Source of the DNA: Rivularia sp. T60_A2020_040
GTDB taxonomy: Bacteria > Cyanobacteriota > Cyanobacteriia > Cyanobacteriales > Nostocaceae
Assembly: GCA_015272215.1 (NCBI GenBank)
Contig: JACYMD010000127.1
Span: 35,398 to 99,397 of the forward strand
DNA length: 64,000 bases
Direction of reading: 5' to 3'
This document shows positions 37,772 through 46,319 of this stretch, piece after piece. Within the stretch, counting starts at the first letter, position 1. Every line of letters begins with the position of its first letter. The notes below the pieces were generated by a model. The model saw only the letters and a program-made list of their open reading frames with translations, had not been told where the DNA came from and ran no database searches. Position numbers and translations under genes: made by a program.

Positions 37772-40429
37772 TCAGGTTGTTTCAGTTTTCTTTTTGGATT
37801 TAGTTCCTGAAGTTTTGGATTTAGTAGTGGAAGTTTTTGATTTGGTTGTTTTGCGAGTTGATTTACCTTTAGGTGCTTTGTCGGCTAATAACTTCAAGGC
37901 TGTTTCTAAAGTTATAGTTTCTGGAGTTTCACCTTCGGGAATACCGACATTTGTTTTGCCGTGCTTGATATAAACTCCATAAGGACCATCATAAATGTTG
38001 ACGGCTTCATCCGTGTCTGGATGAGAACCCAATTCCCGCAACGGCTGCTTGGTTTTACTTTTGCTACCGCGTCCTTTTTTGGGTTCGGATAATAATTCTA
38101 AGGCTCTTTCTAAAGTGATACTCAATACATCATCACCGGCTTTTAAGGAACGGTAATCTTTGGCATCTTTAAGATTATGAACCACATAAGGACCAAAGCG
38201 TCCTAAATTAGCTTGGATGCTAGCTTTTGTTTCTGGGTGTTCTCCTAATTTTCTCGGCAGCGAAAGTAAACCAACAGCCATTTCTACCGTTACCTCTTCT
38301 GGCTTGACATTTTTCGGTAGGGATGCTTGTTTTGGTTTTGGATTTTCTTCGGATTTCTCACCCAATTGAACGTAGGGACCATACGGACCAATCAACATAA
38401 AAATTGGCTGAGCAGTTTCTGGATGGATACCGACTTGATCGGGACCTTCAGTTTTTTGCTTGAGTAATTTTTCGACTTGTTTGGGGTCGAGGTCGGCTGG
38501 AGTGAAATCTCTGGGAATCGAAGCTGTAACTGTCTCACCATCATTTTCGGCTTCTAAGTAAGCGCCAAACTTACCAATACGAATTTTGACATCTGGGATG
38601 TTCAAGTCTACAGTTCTTGATGTTAATACATCAATTATTTTTTCTTGTTCCCTAACCAAGGTATCCAAACCTTTTTCGCCCAGATAAAACTGTTTGAGAT
38701 AAGGTAGCCATTCAGCTTCCCCAGTAGAAATATCATCAAGAGTTTGCTCCATTCTCGATGTAAAACTAAGGTCTACAACCTCCGGGAAGTGGGTTTCTAG
38801 CAACTTGGTGACGGCAAAAGCTGTAAATGTAGGAATTAAAGCATTATTTGTTAATTGAGCATAGCCCTTGTCAATAATGGTACCGATAATGCTCGCGTAA
38901 GTACTGGGACGACCAATTCCTTCACTTTCCAATGTTTTCACCAAAGTTGCTTCGGTGTATCTGGCTGGTGGTTGGGTTTCGTGACCAACAGTTTCTAGCT
39001 TTTGGCAATTAGGGCGATCGCCGACTTTTAAGTTTGGTAAAATAACTTCTTGATCTTCGAGGGCTGCTTCTGGGTCATCAGAACCTTCTACATAAGCTCT
39101 TAAAAATCCGGGAAAATCAATTCGTTTACCTGAAGAACGAAAACCCGCATCTTCTACCTGTAAATGCATGGTGATTTGGGTTTGTCTGGCATCTGCCATC
39201 TGGCAAGCAACGGTACGCTTCCAAATTAAATCATACAATTGCAGTTCTCTACCGCCCAAACCAGTTTCTTGGGGAGTACGGAAGCTGCTTCCAGCCGGAC
39301 GAATCGCTTCGTGTGCTTCTTGCGCTCCCTTGGATTTTGTCGTGTATTGTCTGGGTTGGGGAGACAGAAATTCTTTACCGTAAAGCTTTTGTACGCAGTC
39401 TCTAGCAGCCGTAATTGCTTGTTCCGATAAATGTACCGAGTCGGTACGCATATAGGTAATATAACCTTGTTCGTAAAGGCTCTGAGCAACCCGCATCGTA
39501 TCCCGCGCCGAAAGCCGCAATTTACGGTTAGATTCTTGTTGCAGGGTGGAAGTTGTAAATGGAGGTGCTGGTTTGCGCGTTACCGGACGTTCTTCAAGAT
39601 TTGTAACTTGCCAAGTTTTATCGGTTAACCGTTGTTTTAGAGCTTCAGCCTCTTCCTCATTGAGCAGAACAACTTGACGACCTACAGTAATTTGTCCGGT
39701 TGTCGAGTCAAAATCACTACCAGTCGCTAATTTGGTTCCGGCCAAAGTTACCAACACGGAATTAAATGATTGGTTCTTATTTCCTTTGCTAGATGCAGGA
39801 CTTAAAGTCGCTTTCAAATCCCAATAGCTACCGATATTAAAAGCACGACGTTGCTGTTCCCGCTGCACCAACAACCGCACCGCTACCGATTGTACCCTTC
39901 CAGCAGATAAACCCCAGGCGATTTTCTTCCACAACAAAGGTGAAAGGGTATAGCCCACGAGTCGGTCTAAAATTCTTCGTGTTTCTTGAGCGCGAACTAC
40001 TTGTTCATCTACATCACGGGTATTTTGCAGCGCTTTTTTAATCGCTTCAGAGGTAATCTCATGAAACACCATCCGCTTTGTGGGGATTTTTGGTTTGAGC
40101 AATTGGTATAAATGCCAACTAATGCTTTCCCCTTCTCGGTCTTCGTCAGTAGCCAGAATTAGCTCCGTTGCTTCTTTGAGCGCTTCTTTTAGCTGGGTGA
40201 CAATTTGTTTTTTGTTTTTGGGAACGACATATAACGGTTCAAAATTCGCTTCTACATTCACTCCCAACTGAGCCCATTGTTGTCCTTTGACAGCAGCGGG
40301 AATTTCACTGGCTGACTGCGGTAAGTCACGTACATGACCCATAGAAGCTTCTACTCGATAATCCGATGGCAAGTAGTTACGAATAGTTTTAGCTTTGGTT
40401 GGAGATTCGACAATAACGAGGGTTGACAT
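37772..40429 (-). CDS. topA: DNA topoisomerase I
   Basis: 885 residues, type IA enzyme relaxing negative supercoils. The Toprim domain starts [20 protein letters not shown], with the acidic triad in ATDEDREGE (about 94-102). The active-site Tyr lies in [14 protein letters not shown] (about 310-323). The C-terminal third holds three cyanobacterial-type repeat units (each with a G(R/P)(F/Y)GPYV-like core: [34 protein letters not shown]) instead of zinc fingers, then a basic tail rich in Lys, Ser and Thr ([17 protein letters not shown]). Cytoplasmic, nucleoid-bound. Confidence 0.97.
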   Translation of the reverse strand: MSTLVIVESPTKAKTIRNYLPSDYRVEASMGHVRDLPQSASEIPAAVKGQQWAQLGVNVEANFEPLYVVPKNKKQIVTQLKEALKEATELILATDEDREGESISWHLYQLLKPKIPTKRMVFHEITSEAIKKALQNTRDVDEQVVRAQETRRILDRLVGYTLSPLLWKKIAWGLSAGRVQSVAVRLLVQREQQRRAFNIGSYWDLKATLSPASSKGNKNQSFNSVLVTLAGTKLATGSDFDSTTGQITVGRQVVLLNEEEAEALKQRLTDKTWQVTNLEERPVTRKPAPPFTTSTLQQESNRKLRLSARDTMRVAQSLYEQGYITYMRTDSVHLSEQAITAARDCVQKLYGKEFLSPQPRQYTTKSKGAQEAHEAIRPAGSSFRTPQETGLGGRELQLYDLIWKRTVACQMADARQTQITMHLQVEDAGFRSSGKRIDFPGFLRAYVEGSDDPEAALEDQEVILPNLKVGDRPNCQKLETVGHETQPPARYTEATLVKTLESEGIGRPSTYASIIGTIIDKGYAQLTNNALIPTFTAFAVTKLLETHFPEVVDLSFTSRMEQTLDDISTGEAEWLPYLKQFYLGEKGLDTLVREQEKIIDVLTSRTVDLNIPDVKIRIGKFGAYLEAENDGETVTASIPRDFTPADLDPKQVEKLLKQKTEGPDQVGIHPETAQPIFMLIGPYGPYVQLGEKSEENPKPKQASLPKNVKPEEVTVEMAVGLLSLPRKLGEHPETKASIQANLGRFGPYVVHNLKDAKDYRSLKAGDDVLSITLERALELLSEPKKGRGSKSKTKQPLRELGSHPDTDEAVNIYDGPYGVYIKHGKTNVGIPEGETPETITLETALKLLADKAPKGKSTRKTTKSKTSTTKSKTSGTKSKKKTETT

Positions 40430-41073
40430 GGAAGTTTCAAGAAAAAAATAGCGGCTTCGCTAAACAGTCATTTAGGGGACAATCAATAGGAAAATGTCAA
40501 GATAAAATTTCACTACGGAGCAAGCAATAACTATTAGATTAACTGCTTGACCCGATTGAAAGCCTTAATATCTTCCCGAAAGACAATGGAAATGCCGACT
40601 CTAGGTAAAATTATTCAAATTGGTTAATCGAGAAAGGCAGTCCTCTTCAATCTTTAACTTATATTGGGCATAATTGGCGACTACCATTTTTATTCATTGC
40701 AGTTTTTCGCAAGGGATTGGCATGGCGATACGCGAGAATCAAATACTTACCAGTTAAGAATAACAAGGGCTTTTGACAAGCATATTTTACAATTTTTTAC
40801 ATTAATTGATAATTGGTAATGGGGGATGGGTGATTGGTAATTGGTAATATTAAATCCGTGGAATCCGTGAAATCCCTTTTAATCCATGGTCAGAAATTAT
40901 CGATAATATAGTAAAAACTGATACTTGTTTTCAGATGGCGTAGTTTGGAGAAAAAAGTTGTGATAAGATAATGCAGAAGAAGTACGTTCGGTAATTGTGT
41001 TCTTGTTATTAAGTAAAAGTCGCAAGCAGCTTTCCGGATGTCGCCTCTGCACGGTTGGATTCTGGAGAGTTTT
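40430..41073. other. Intergenic region and long leader of the RNA-binding protein gene
   Basis: About 640 bp between divergent genes. 40803-40892 holds GGTAATG and AATCCGTG heptamer repeats. The last 140 bp before the RRM gene should be its untranslated leader, which in cyanobacterial rbp genes is involved in cold regulation (family knowledge). No reading frame is credible. Confidence 0.5.
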
Positions 41074-41400
41074 ATGTCAATCTACGTTGGAAATTTAGCA
41101 TACGATGTTACTCAGGAAGACCTCACTAAGGTGTTTGCTGAGTATGGTGGTGTGAAGCGCGTTCAGTTACCTACCGATAGGGAAACTGGTAGAGCGCGAG
41201 GTTTTGGTTTTGTGGAAATGGAATCAGAAGCCGCAGAAAACGAAGCTATTCAAGCCTTGGATGGTGCCGAATGGATGGGTCGAGTGATGAAAGTTAACAA
41301 AGCCAGGCCGCGAGAAGACAGAGGCGGTGGCGGCGGTGGCGGACGCTCCGGTGGCGGACGCTCCGGTGGCGGAAACTGGGGTAGAGATAATAGCTATTAG
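41074..41400 (+). CDS. RRM RNA-binding protein (Rbp family)
   Basis: 108 residues from the ATG at 41074, which follows TGGAGAG; a start 12 codons upstream is in frame but lies in the leader. A single RNA recognition motif has RNP2 IYVGNLAY at residues 3-10 and RNP1 RGFGFVEM near 43-50. The C-terminal 27 residues are a Gly/Arg/Ser-rich tail encoded by GGTGGCGGACGCTCC direct repeats, as in the cold-induced RbpA1-type proteins of filamentous cyanobacteria. Likely an RNA chaperone or mRNA-localising protein. A promoter and structured RNA candidate lie directly downstream. Confidence 0.93.
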   Translation: MSIYVGNLAYDVTQEDLTKVFAEYGGVKRVQLPTDRETGRARGFGFVEMESEAAENEAIQALDGAEWMGRVMKVNKARPREDRGGGGGGGRSGGGRSGGGNWGRDNSY

Positions 41401-41416
41401 GTATGGAAAAACTTTG

Positions 41417-41444
41417 TTGATTTTATGTCGAGATTTAGTATAAT
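41417..41444 (+). promoter_or_regulatory. Promoter of the downstream RNA candidate
   Basis: TTGATT (41417-41422) and TATAAT (41439-41444) are 16 bp apart. Transcription would begin near 41451, in a 490-bp space without a reading frame. Confidence 0.55.
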
Positions 41445-41449
41445 ATGGA

Positions 41450-41757
41450 CAAATTTCAAGAGCCATTGACCTAATTTAGAGGGGTGAAAGTCCTATCTAG
41501 TTGCGAAGAATTAATCTTCTATAGCCTAGAAAGCAGAGACTAAATTAGTGAGGTAATCAAATTAGGAGTGTACTGTAAAAGCAGCTTTGAAAGGTAAATC
41601 CTGACAAAGTAGAGGGAATTGTAGTTTCTCCGGCGAAGGTCACACTTCCAAATTAATAATGTGGATGTTTGTCCATATTATTAATAACTATAACCTTAAG
41701 CTAAATATTATTTTTAAGTAGGGATATTTCACAACTGGAATGTCCCTACTTATTATT
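41450..41757 (+). ncRNA. Candidate structured non-coding RNA with own promoter and terminator
   Basis: No coding frame, but dense self-complementarity. CTAATTTAG (41471-41479) pairs with CTAAATTAG (41541-41549), enclosing GAGGGGTGAAAGTCCT and a GAAGA/TCTTC hairpin. GGAGTGT (about 41565) pairs with ACACTTCC (about 41642), enclosing CTTTG/CAAAG and the GGCGAAGGTC segment. Then come a 14-bp hairpin (ATTAATAATGTGGA with TCCATATTATTAAT, 41652-41687) and the terminal hairpin. The layout, with GTGAAAGTCC and GCGAAGGTC elements in multi-stem domains, reminds me of ORF-less HEARO/omega-RNA-like elements, but I cannot confirm this. It is not the leader of ndhB if the terminator works. Confidence 0.5.
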
Positions 41758-41759
41758 TT
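41717..41759 (+). terminator. Terminator of the RNA candidate
   Basis: AAGTAGGGA(T)ATTTC and GGAATGTCCCTACTT form a long stem around ACAACT, followed by ATTATTTTGATT. It isolates the RNA from ndhB downstream. Confidence 0.7.
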
Positions 41760-41889
41760 GATTATTTAGGTGGCTTTTTACGAATATTTTTGGTTGATCG
41801 TCATGCTTAAGTGATGAATATTTGGGAAAAAACAATAGAATTAACACAGTTAGTATGAAAGTCGGTGGAGTCAAAACCTAATATATCTC

Positions 41890-43443
41890 ATGGATTTTGT
41901 TAATCTCGCATCCCAGTTAAATGCTGGAACGATAGTACCGGAAGGAATTGTAATAATTACCTTCTTAGGGGTTTTGATCGTAGATTTGATTTTAGGACGT
42001 TCGTCTTCGCGCTGGATTGGATATCTAGCAGTAGCAGGTTTACTTGCTTCTATCGTCGCTTTGTATTTTCAATGGGACAATATTAATCCCATCTCATTTC
42101 TTGGTGCGTTTAACGGCGATGACCTGAGTGTGATGTTTCGCGGTATTATTGCACTATCTGCCGCTGTCACCATTTTGATGTCAATTCGCTACGTTGAACA
42201 AAGTGGTACGGCATTAGCAGAATTTATTGCTATTTTGCTCACCGCTACTGTGGGAGCGATGTTTTTATCAGGGGCGAATGAGTTGGTGATGATTTTCATC
42301 TCCTTAGAAACCCTGAGTATTTCCTCTTATTTGTTGACAGGTTATACCAAGCGTGATCCACGCTCGAATGAAGCCGCACTCAAATATTTATTGATTGGTG
42401 CTTCGAGTACGGCTGTATTTTTGTATGGCGTTTCTCTACTATACGGTTTATCCGGCGGACAAACTCAACTGAGCGCGATCGCTAATGGTATTGAAGCGGC
42501 AAACTTAGGTCAGTCTTTGGGTGTAGTGATTGCCTTGGTATTTGTAATAGCGGGTATCGGCTTTAAAATTTCTGCGGCACCTTTTCACCAATGGACACCA
42601 GATGTATATGAAGGCGCACCAACTCCGGTGATTGCGTTTTTATCTGTGGGTTCTAAAGCTGCGGGTTTTGCTTTGGCTATCCGCTTGTTAACAACAGTTT
42701 TCCCCCTCGTCGCTAGTGAGTGGAGATTTGTATTTACTGCTTTAGCGGTATTAAGTCTGATATTGGGTAATGTGGTTGCTCTTGCTCAAACCAGCATGAA
42801 GCGGATGCTAGCTTATTCATCCATTGCTCAAGCAGGGTTTGTGATGATTGGCTTGATTGCCGGTACTCAAGCAGGATATTCCAGCATGATGTTTTACTTG
42901 CTTGTTTACCTGTTTATGAACTTGTGTGGTTTTAGCTGCGTGATTTTGTTCTCCCTACGGACGGGAACCGACCAAATTACCGAGTACTCTGGTTTATATC
43001 AGAAAGACCCACTTTTGACTTTAGCATTAAGTCTTTCTTTACTTTCTTTGGGAGGTATTCCTCCTTTAGCTGGGTTCTTTGGTAAGATTTATCTGTTTTG
43101 GGCAGGTTGGCAAGCTGGTCTTTACGGATTAGTTTTGTTAGGATTAGTTACTAGTGTGGTTTCGATCTACTACTACATTCGTGTGGTAAAAATGATGGTA
43201 GTAAAGGAACCCCAAGAAATGTCGGATGCAGTCAAGAATTATCCGCCAATCAGGTGGAATTTACCTGGGTTAAGACCTTTGCAAGTTGGGTTGGTAGTAA
43301 CTTTAATTGCTACTTCTATAGCCGGAATTCTATCAAATCCTTTATTTACATTGGCGAATAACTCTGTTGCGAACACTCCGATGTTGCAGCAATCGATGCT
43401 TGTTAATCCTCAAGTCAGTGTAGTTACTACTGAGCAACCTTAA
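41890..43443 (+). CDS. ndhB: NAD(P)H-quinone oxidoreductase subunit 2 (NdhB)
   Basis: 517 residues, about 14 membrane helices, proton-pumping antiporter-like subunit of the NDH-1 complex in the thylakoid membrane, used in respiration, cyclic electron flow and CO2 uptake. Signature blocks are [19 protein letters not shown] (with the conserved Glu), [17 protein letters not shown] (with the helix-8 region), and [20 protein letters not shown]. Length matches cyanobacterial NdhB. The C-terminal 30 residues are hydrophilic. The ATG at 41890 has no strong Shine-Dalgarno. The gene stands alone, as is usual for ndhB in cyanobacteria. Confidence 0.97.
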   Translation: MDFVNLASQLNAGTIVPEGIVIITFLGVLIVDLILGRSSSRWIGYLAVAGLLASIVALYFQWDNINPISFLGAFNGDDLSVMFRGIIALSAAVTILMSIRYVEQSGTALAEFIAILLTATVGAMFLSGANELVMIFISLETLSISSYLLTGYTKRDPRSNEAALKYLLIGASSTAVFLYGVSLLYGLSGGQTQLSAIANGIEAANLGQSLGVVIALVFVIAGIGFKISAAPFHQWTPDVYEGAPTPVIAFLSVGSKAAGFALAIRLLTTVFPLVASEWRFVFTALAVLSLILGNVVALAQTSMKRMLAYSSIAQAGFVMIGLIAGTQAGYSSMMFYLLVYLFMNLCGFSCVILFSLRTGTDQITEYSGLYQKDPLLTLALSLSLLSLGGIPPLAGFFGKIYLFWAGWQAGLYGLVLLGLVTSVVSIYYYIRVVKMMVVKEPQEMSDAVKNYPPIRWNLPGLRPLQVGLVVTLIATSIAGILSNPLFTLANNSVANTPMLQQSMLVNPQVSVVTTEQP

Positions 43444-43575
43444 TTGGTATTTACGAAGCAGTTTGAAGATGATGTTTCGTGAATAAATAAGAGTCATTTT
43501 CGACTGATATCAAATGGCTGTTCGCAAATTGTGGACAGTCATTTTTGTAATTATATGTGAGTTGGACAAAAATTA

Positions 43576-43749
43576 GAGAAGTCGGGTTTTTAGTTGGGTG
43601 AAATACAAATTTTACCTCACCCCGCCCTCCGGGCACCCCTCTCCTAATATACGGAGAGGGGAAGGGGGTGAGGTTTTAGTGTATTGGACTCAACTGAAAT
43701 TTGCTATATTCCGTAACATCGCAAAATAGTCATAAAAACCGGACTTCTA
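43576..43749. repeat. Inverted-repeat element (GAAGTCGGGTTTTT arms), copy A, with nested hairpin
   Basis: Arms GAAGTCGGGTTTTT (43578) and AAAAACCGGACTTC (43734, one mismatch) lie in the convergent spacer after ndhB. Between them is a second strong hairpin (CCTCACCCC...GGGGGTGAGG with CCCCTCTCC/GGAGAGGGG inside, 43615-43673). Other copies with about 60-bp spacing lie at 57613, 58559 and 63185. Confidence 0.7.
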
Positions 43750-43829
43750 GACAACTACAGTATGTTTCATCTTACCTGACCTTTTTGGAAATAAAAAATA
43801 AGTCGAATCATGTGTGATTGTGATGATTT

Positions 43830-46187
43830 TTATTGATGACACAACGGCATCGGTATCTCAATTATAAATTCAGTTCCCTCTCCCACTGTGGAATTACAAA
43901 TTAATTGACCTTTGTGTTTGTCAACAATAATTTGATAGCTAATTGATAAACCCAATCCTGTACCACTTCCTACAGATTTAGTAGTAAAAAAGGGGTCAAA
44001 TATTTTCCTTTTTACTTTTTGTTCAATTCCAGAACCGTTATCTGAAATGCGAATTCTTGCTGTATTTGAATTTAGCATTTCTGTAACAATACGAATTATT
44101 AAATTTTCACTTGTTTGATGCTTTGTTTGTGAATCTGCTAATGCATCAATGGCATTACTAAGAATATTCATAAATACTTGATTAAGTTGACCTGGATAAC
44201 AAGTAATTTGAGATAGTTGTCCATATTCTTTAATAATTTGGATTTCTGGACGACTATCTTTTGCTTTAAATCGGTGTTGCAAAATCATCAAAGTATTTTC
44301 TATTCCTTCATGGATATCCACGGTTTTCATTTCCGCTTCATCTAAGCGAGAGAAATTACGTAAACCTAAAACAATTGTACGAATACGAGAAGTTCCAATT
44401 GCTATGGAGCTAAGGAGTTTGGGTAAATCTTTGACGATGAAATCTAAATCAATTTCTGAAGATTTTTGGGCAACAATAGAGTTGTAATTGATATCTTGTT
44501 GCTGATAAATAGCAATCAAATCTAGTAAATCTTGAACGTATTGATTAGCATAAGTGATATTGCCATAAATGAAATTCACGGGATTATTAATTTCATGAGC
44601 AATTCCGGCTATCATTTGTCCTAAGCTTGACATTTTCTCAGCTTGAATTAAATGAGATTGGGTACTTTGTAAGTCCTCTAAAGCTTTTTTTAAAGTTTGA
44701 TTTTTATCACTAATTTCTTGGGTTCTCTGTGCAACTTTTTCCTCTAAGGTTTGATTGTAATTTTCCAAATCTTCTTTGGCTTCTACTAAATTATTGTAAA
44801 GTATTGCATTCTTAAGAGAAATTGCAGCTTGATTAGTAATTAAATTAAGTAACTTGATCCGATTGCTAGTAAATACTCCTGCCGTTAACTTATTCTCAAG
44901 GTAAAGAATGCCAAATAATTTACCTTGATTAATAATTGGGATACACAATATGCTTTTGGGTTTTTCGCTGAGTATATAGCTATCAGCAAGTAAAAAATTA
45001 GGAATTGTAGTATCATCTATTCCGATGGTTTCCTTAGTACGTTTGACGTAATTGATTAAACCTACTGGAACATTTGTGCTAGATTCTAAGGGAATACATG
45101 GTAATTCTGTAGAAATGGAAGAGGTATGAGAATTACAACTAATTGCAGTAAGTTCTAAGTCTAATTTAGTATTTTTGCTTAAAATTAAGGCAGATTTGGA
45201 AGCTCCTGCATTCTGGGTAATTACTTCCATTAATGTCGAAAGTAAATCTTCTAATTTTATTTGTTCGGAAAGTGCTTGAGAAGCTTTAATGACTGATTCT
45301 AAATCTAAATATGCCGAAATAGTGGTTTTAGAACCAGAGATATTTTTGCTATTACTAATTTCAGTTAGAGGTGTAATTTCGCTTAAGGAACTTTTTCTAT
45401 CGGGATGAGAATCTGTTTCTTTGTGTAAAAGAATATGACTAAGAAATTGAGGATAGCGTTTTTGTAAATCCTTTGCTTTAGCCTTTGCACCCCAACGAAT
45501 GTAGCCATAATAAGCGTCATCAAGATAAGCTTTGGCTATTTTTTGTTTACCCCATTTTAAATAGAATTTAGCAGCAAGTTCGTTAGCTAATGCTTCTTCA
45601 TGAATATATTCGTTTTCTTTGGCTTGAGTAATAGCAAGTTCATAAGAGTCTATTGCTTCAAGATATTGTCCAGTAACTCTATATAGTTCGGCTTCTACCA
45701 GATAGAATTTATGTAAATAATTCATGGGAGCATAGTACGCCCATTTTTTTAACTTTATCTGATTTGTTTCGACTAGGGCGAGTAAATTTTCTTGTTGTGA
45801 TTCTCGCTCAGAATATAAGGCTAAAGCTGTTAAAGATTCATAAAAATGGAAGTTAGGGATTGAGATAAATCCGGCTCCACCAGCTAAATATATTTTTGTT
45901 TGCTTGGCATTTTCTTGAGCTTGTTCGTATTCTTCAAACCAATAGCAAAGAATTAGTTTATGTAAGTACAAGTAGTGAAGTCCTAATATATCTTTTGCTT
46001 CTATCATTGAAGCTATTGATTGATTTTCATCGTAAGCTTCACCTGATAAAATACCAGGATTTTCATTTTGAAATTGAAAATTAAGAATTGATTGTCGAAG
46101 TATTTTACAGCAGTTAGATGTAGTAGATTGTTTGAATATTTCTAATATATCAATGTAGTTTTTTGTTTGTTGTTCAATAACTGCCAA
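43830..46187 (-). CDS. C-terminal half of split hybrid Ser/Thr-His kinase: TPR-like, GAF and histidine kinase domains
   Basis: 785 residues from the first start-like codon after an in-frame TGA at 46320-46322; the reading frame is the same as that of the upstream kinase gene and stays open right up to that TGA. Order: helical TPR-like part (about 1-265), GAF domain (about 295-450, SILCIPIINQGKLFGILYLEN), coiled coil (about 455-520), HisKA with AGIAHEINNPVNFIYGN near residue 535, and HATPase with NILSNAIDALA, DNGSGI and GTGLGLSISYQ. It lacks a signal input of its own beyond GAF. It may be made as a separate protein or be a pseudogene fragment. Confidence 0.8.
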   Translation of the reverse strand: MAVIEQQTKNYIDILEIFKQSTTSNCCKILRQSILNFQFQNENPGILSGEAYDENQSIASMIEAKDILGLHYLYLHKLILCYWFEEYEQAQENAKQTKIYLAGGAGFISIPNFHFYESLTALALYSERESQQENLLALVETNQIKLKKWAYYAPMNYLHKFYLVEAELYRVTGQYLEAIDSYELAITQAKENEYIHEEALANELAAKFYLKWGKQKIAKAYLDDAYYGYIRWGAKAKAKDLQKRYPQFLSHILLHKETDSHPDRKSSLSEITPLTEISNSKNISGSKTTISAYLDLESVIKASQALSEQIKLEDLLSTLMEVITQNAGASKSALILSKNTKLDLELTAISCNSHTSSISTELPCIPLESSTNVPVGLINYVKRTKETIGIDDTTIPNFLLADSYILSEKPKSILCIPIINQGKLFGILYLENKLTAGVFTSNRIKLLNLITNQAAISLKNAILYNNLVEAKEDLENYNQTLEEKVAQRTQEISDKNQTLKKALEDLQSTQSHLIQAEKMSSLGQMIAGIAHEINNPVNFIYGNITYANQYVQDLLDLIAIYQQQDINYNSIVAQKSSEIDLDFIVKDLPKLLSSIAIGTSRIRTIVLGLRNFSRLDEAEMKTVDIHEGIENTLMILQHRFKAKDSRPEIQIIKEYGQLSQITCYPGQLNQVFMNILSNAIDALADSQTKHQTSENLIIRIVTEMLNSNTARIRISDNGSGIEQKVKRKIFDPFFTTKSVGSGTGLGLSISYQIIVDKHKGQLICNSTVGEGTEFIIEIPMPLCHQ

Positions 46188-46319
46188 TTCTTGACCTATG
46201 AAATAAGAATGTTGACAAATCTCTTTTGCACAATAGCCAGCAACATATAAACTGCCAATTTCTAATCCTGTTTGATAAGCATCAAGTAATAGCGGTAAAG
46301 TTTCTTTAATATGTGACTT

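Noticed and set aside
41450..41757. Group II intron fragment as explanation for the structured RNA
   Set aside because: The expected 5' GTGYG boundary and a domain V-like hairpin could not be found, and no reverse transcriptase is near.
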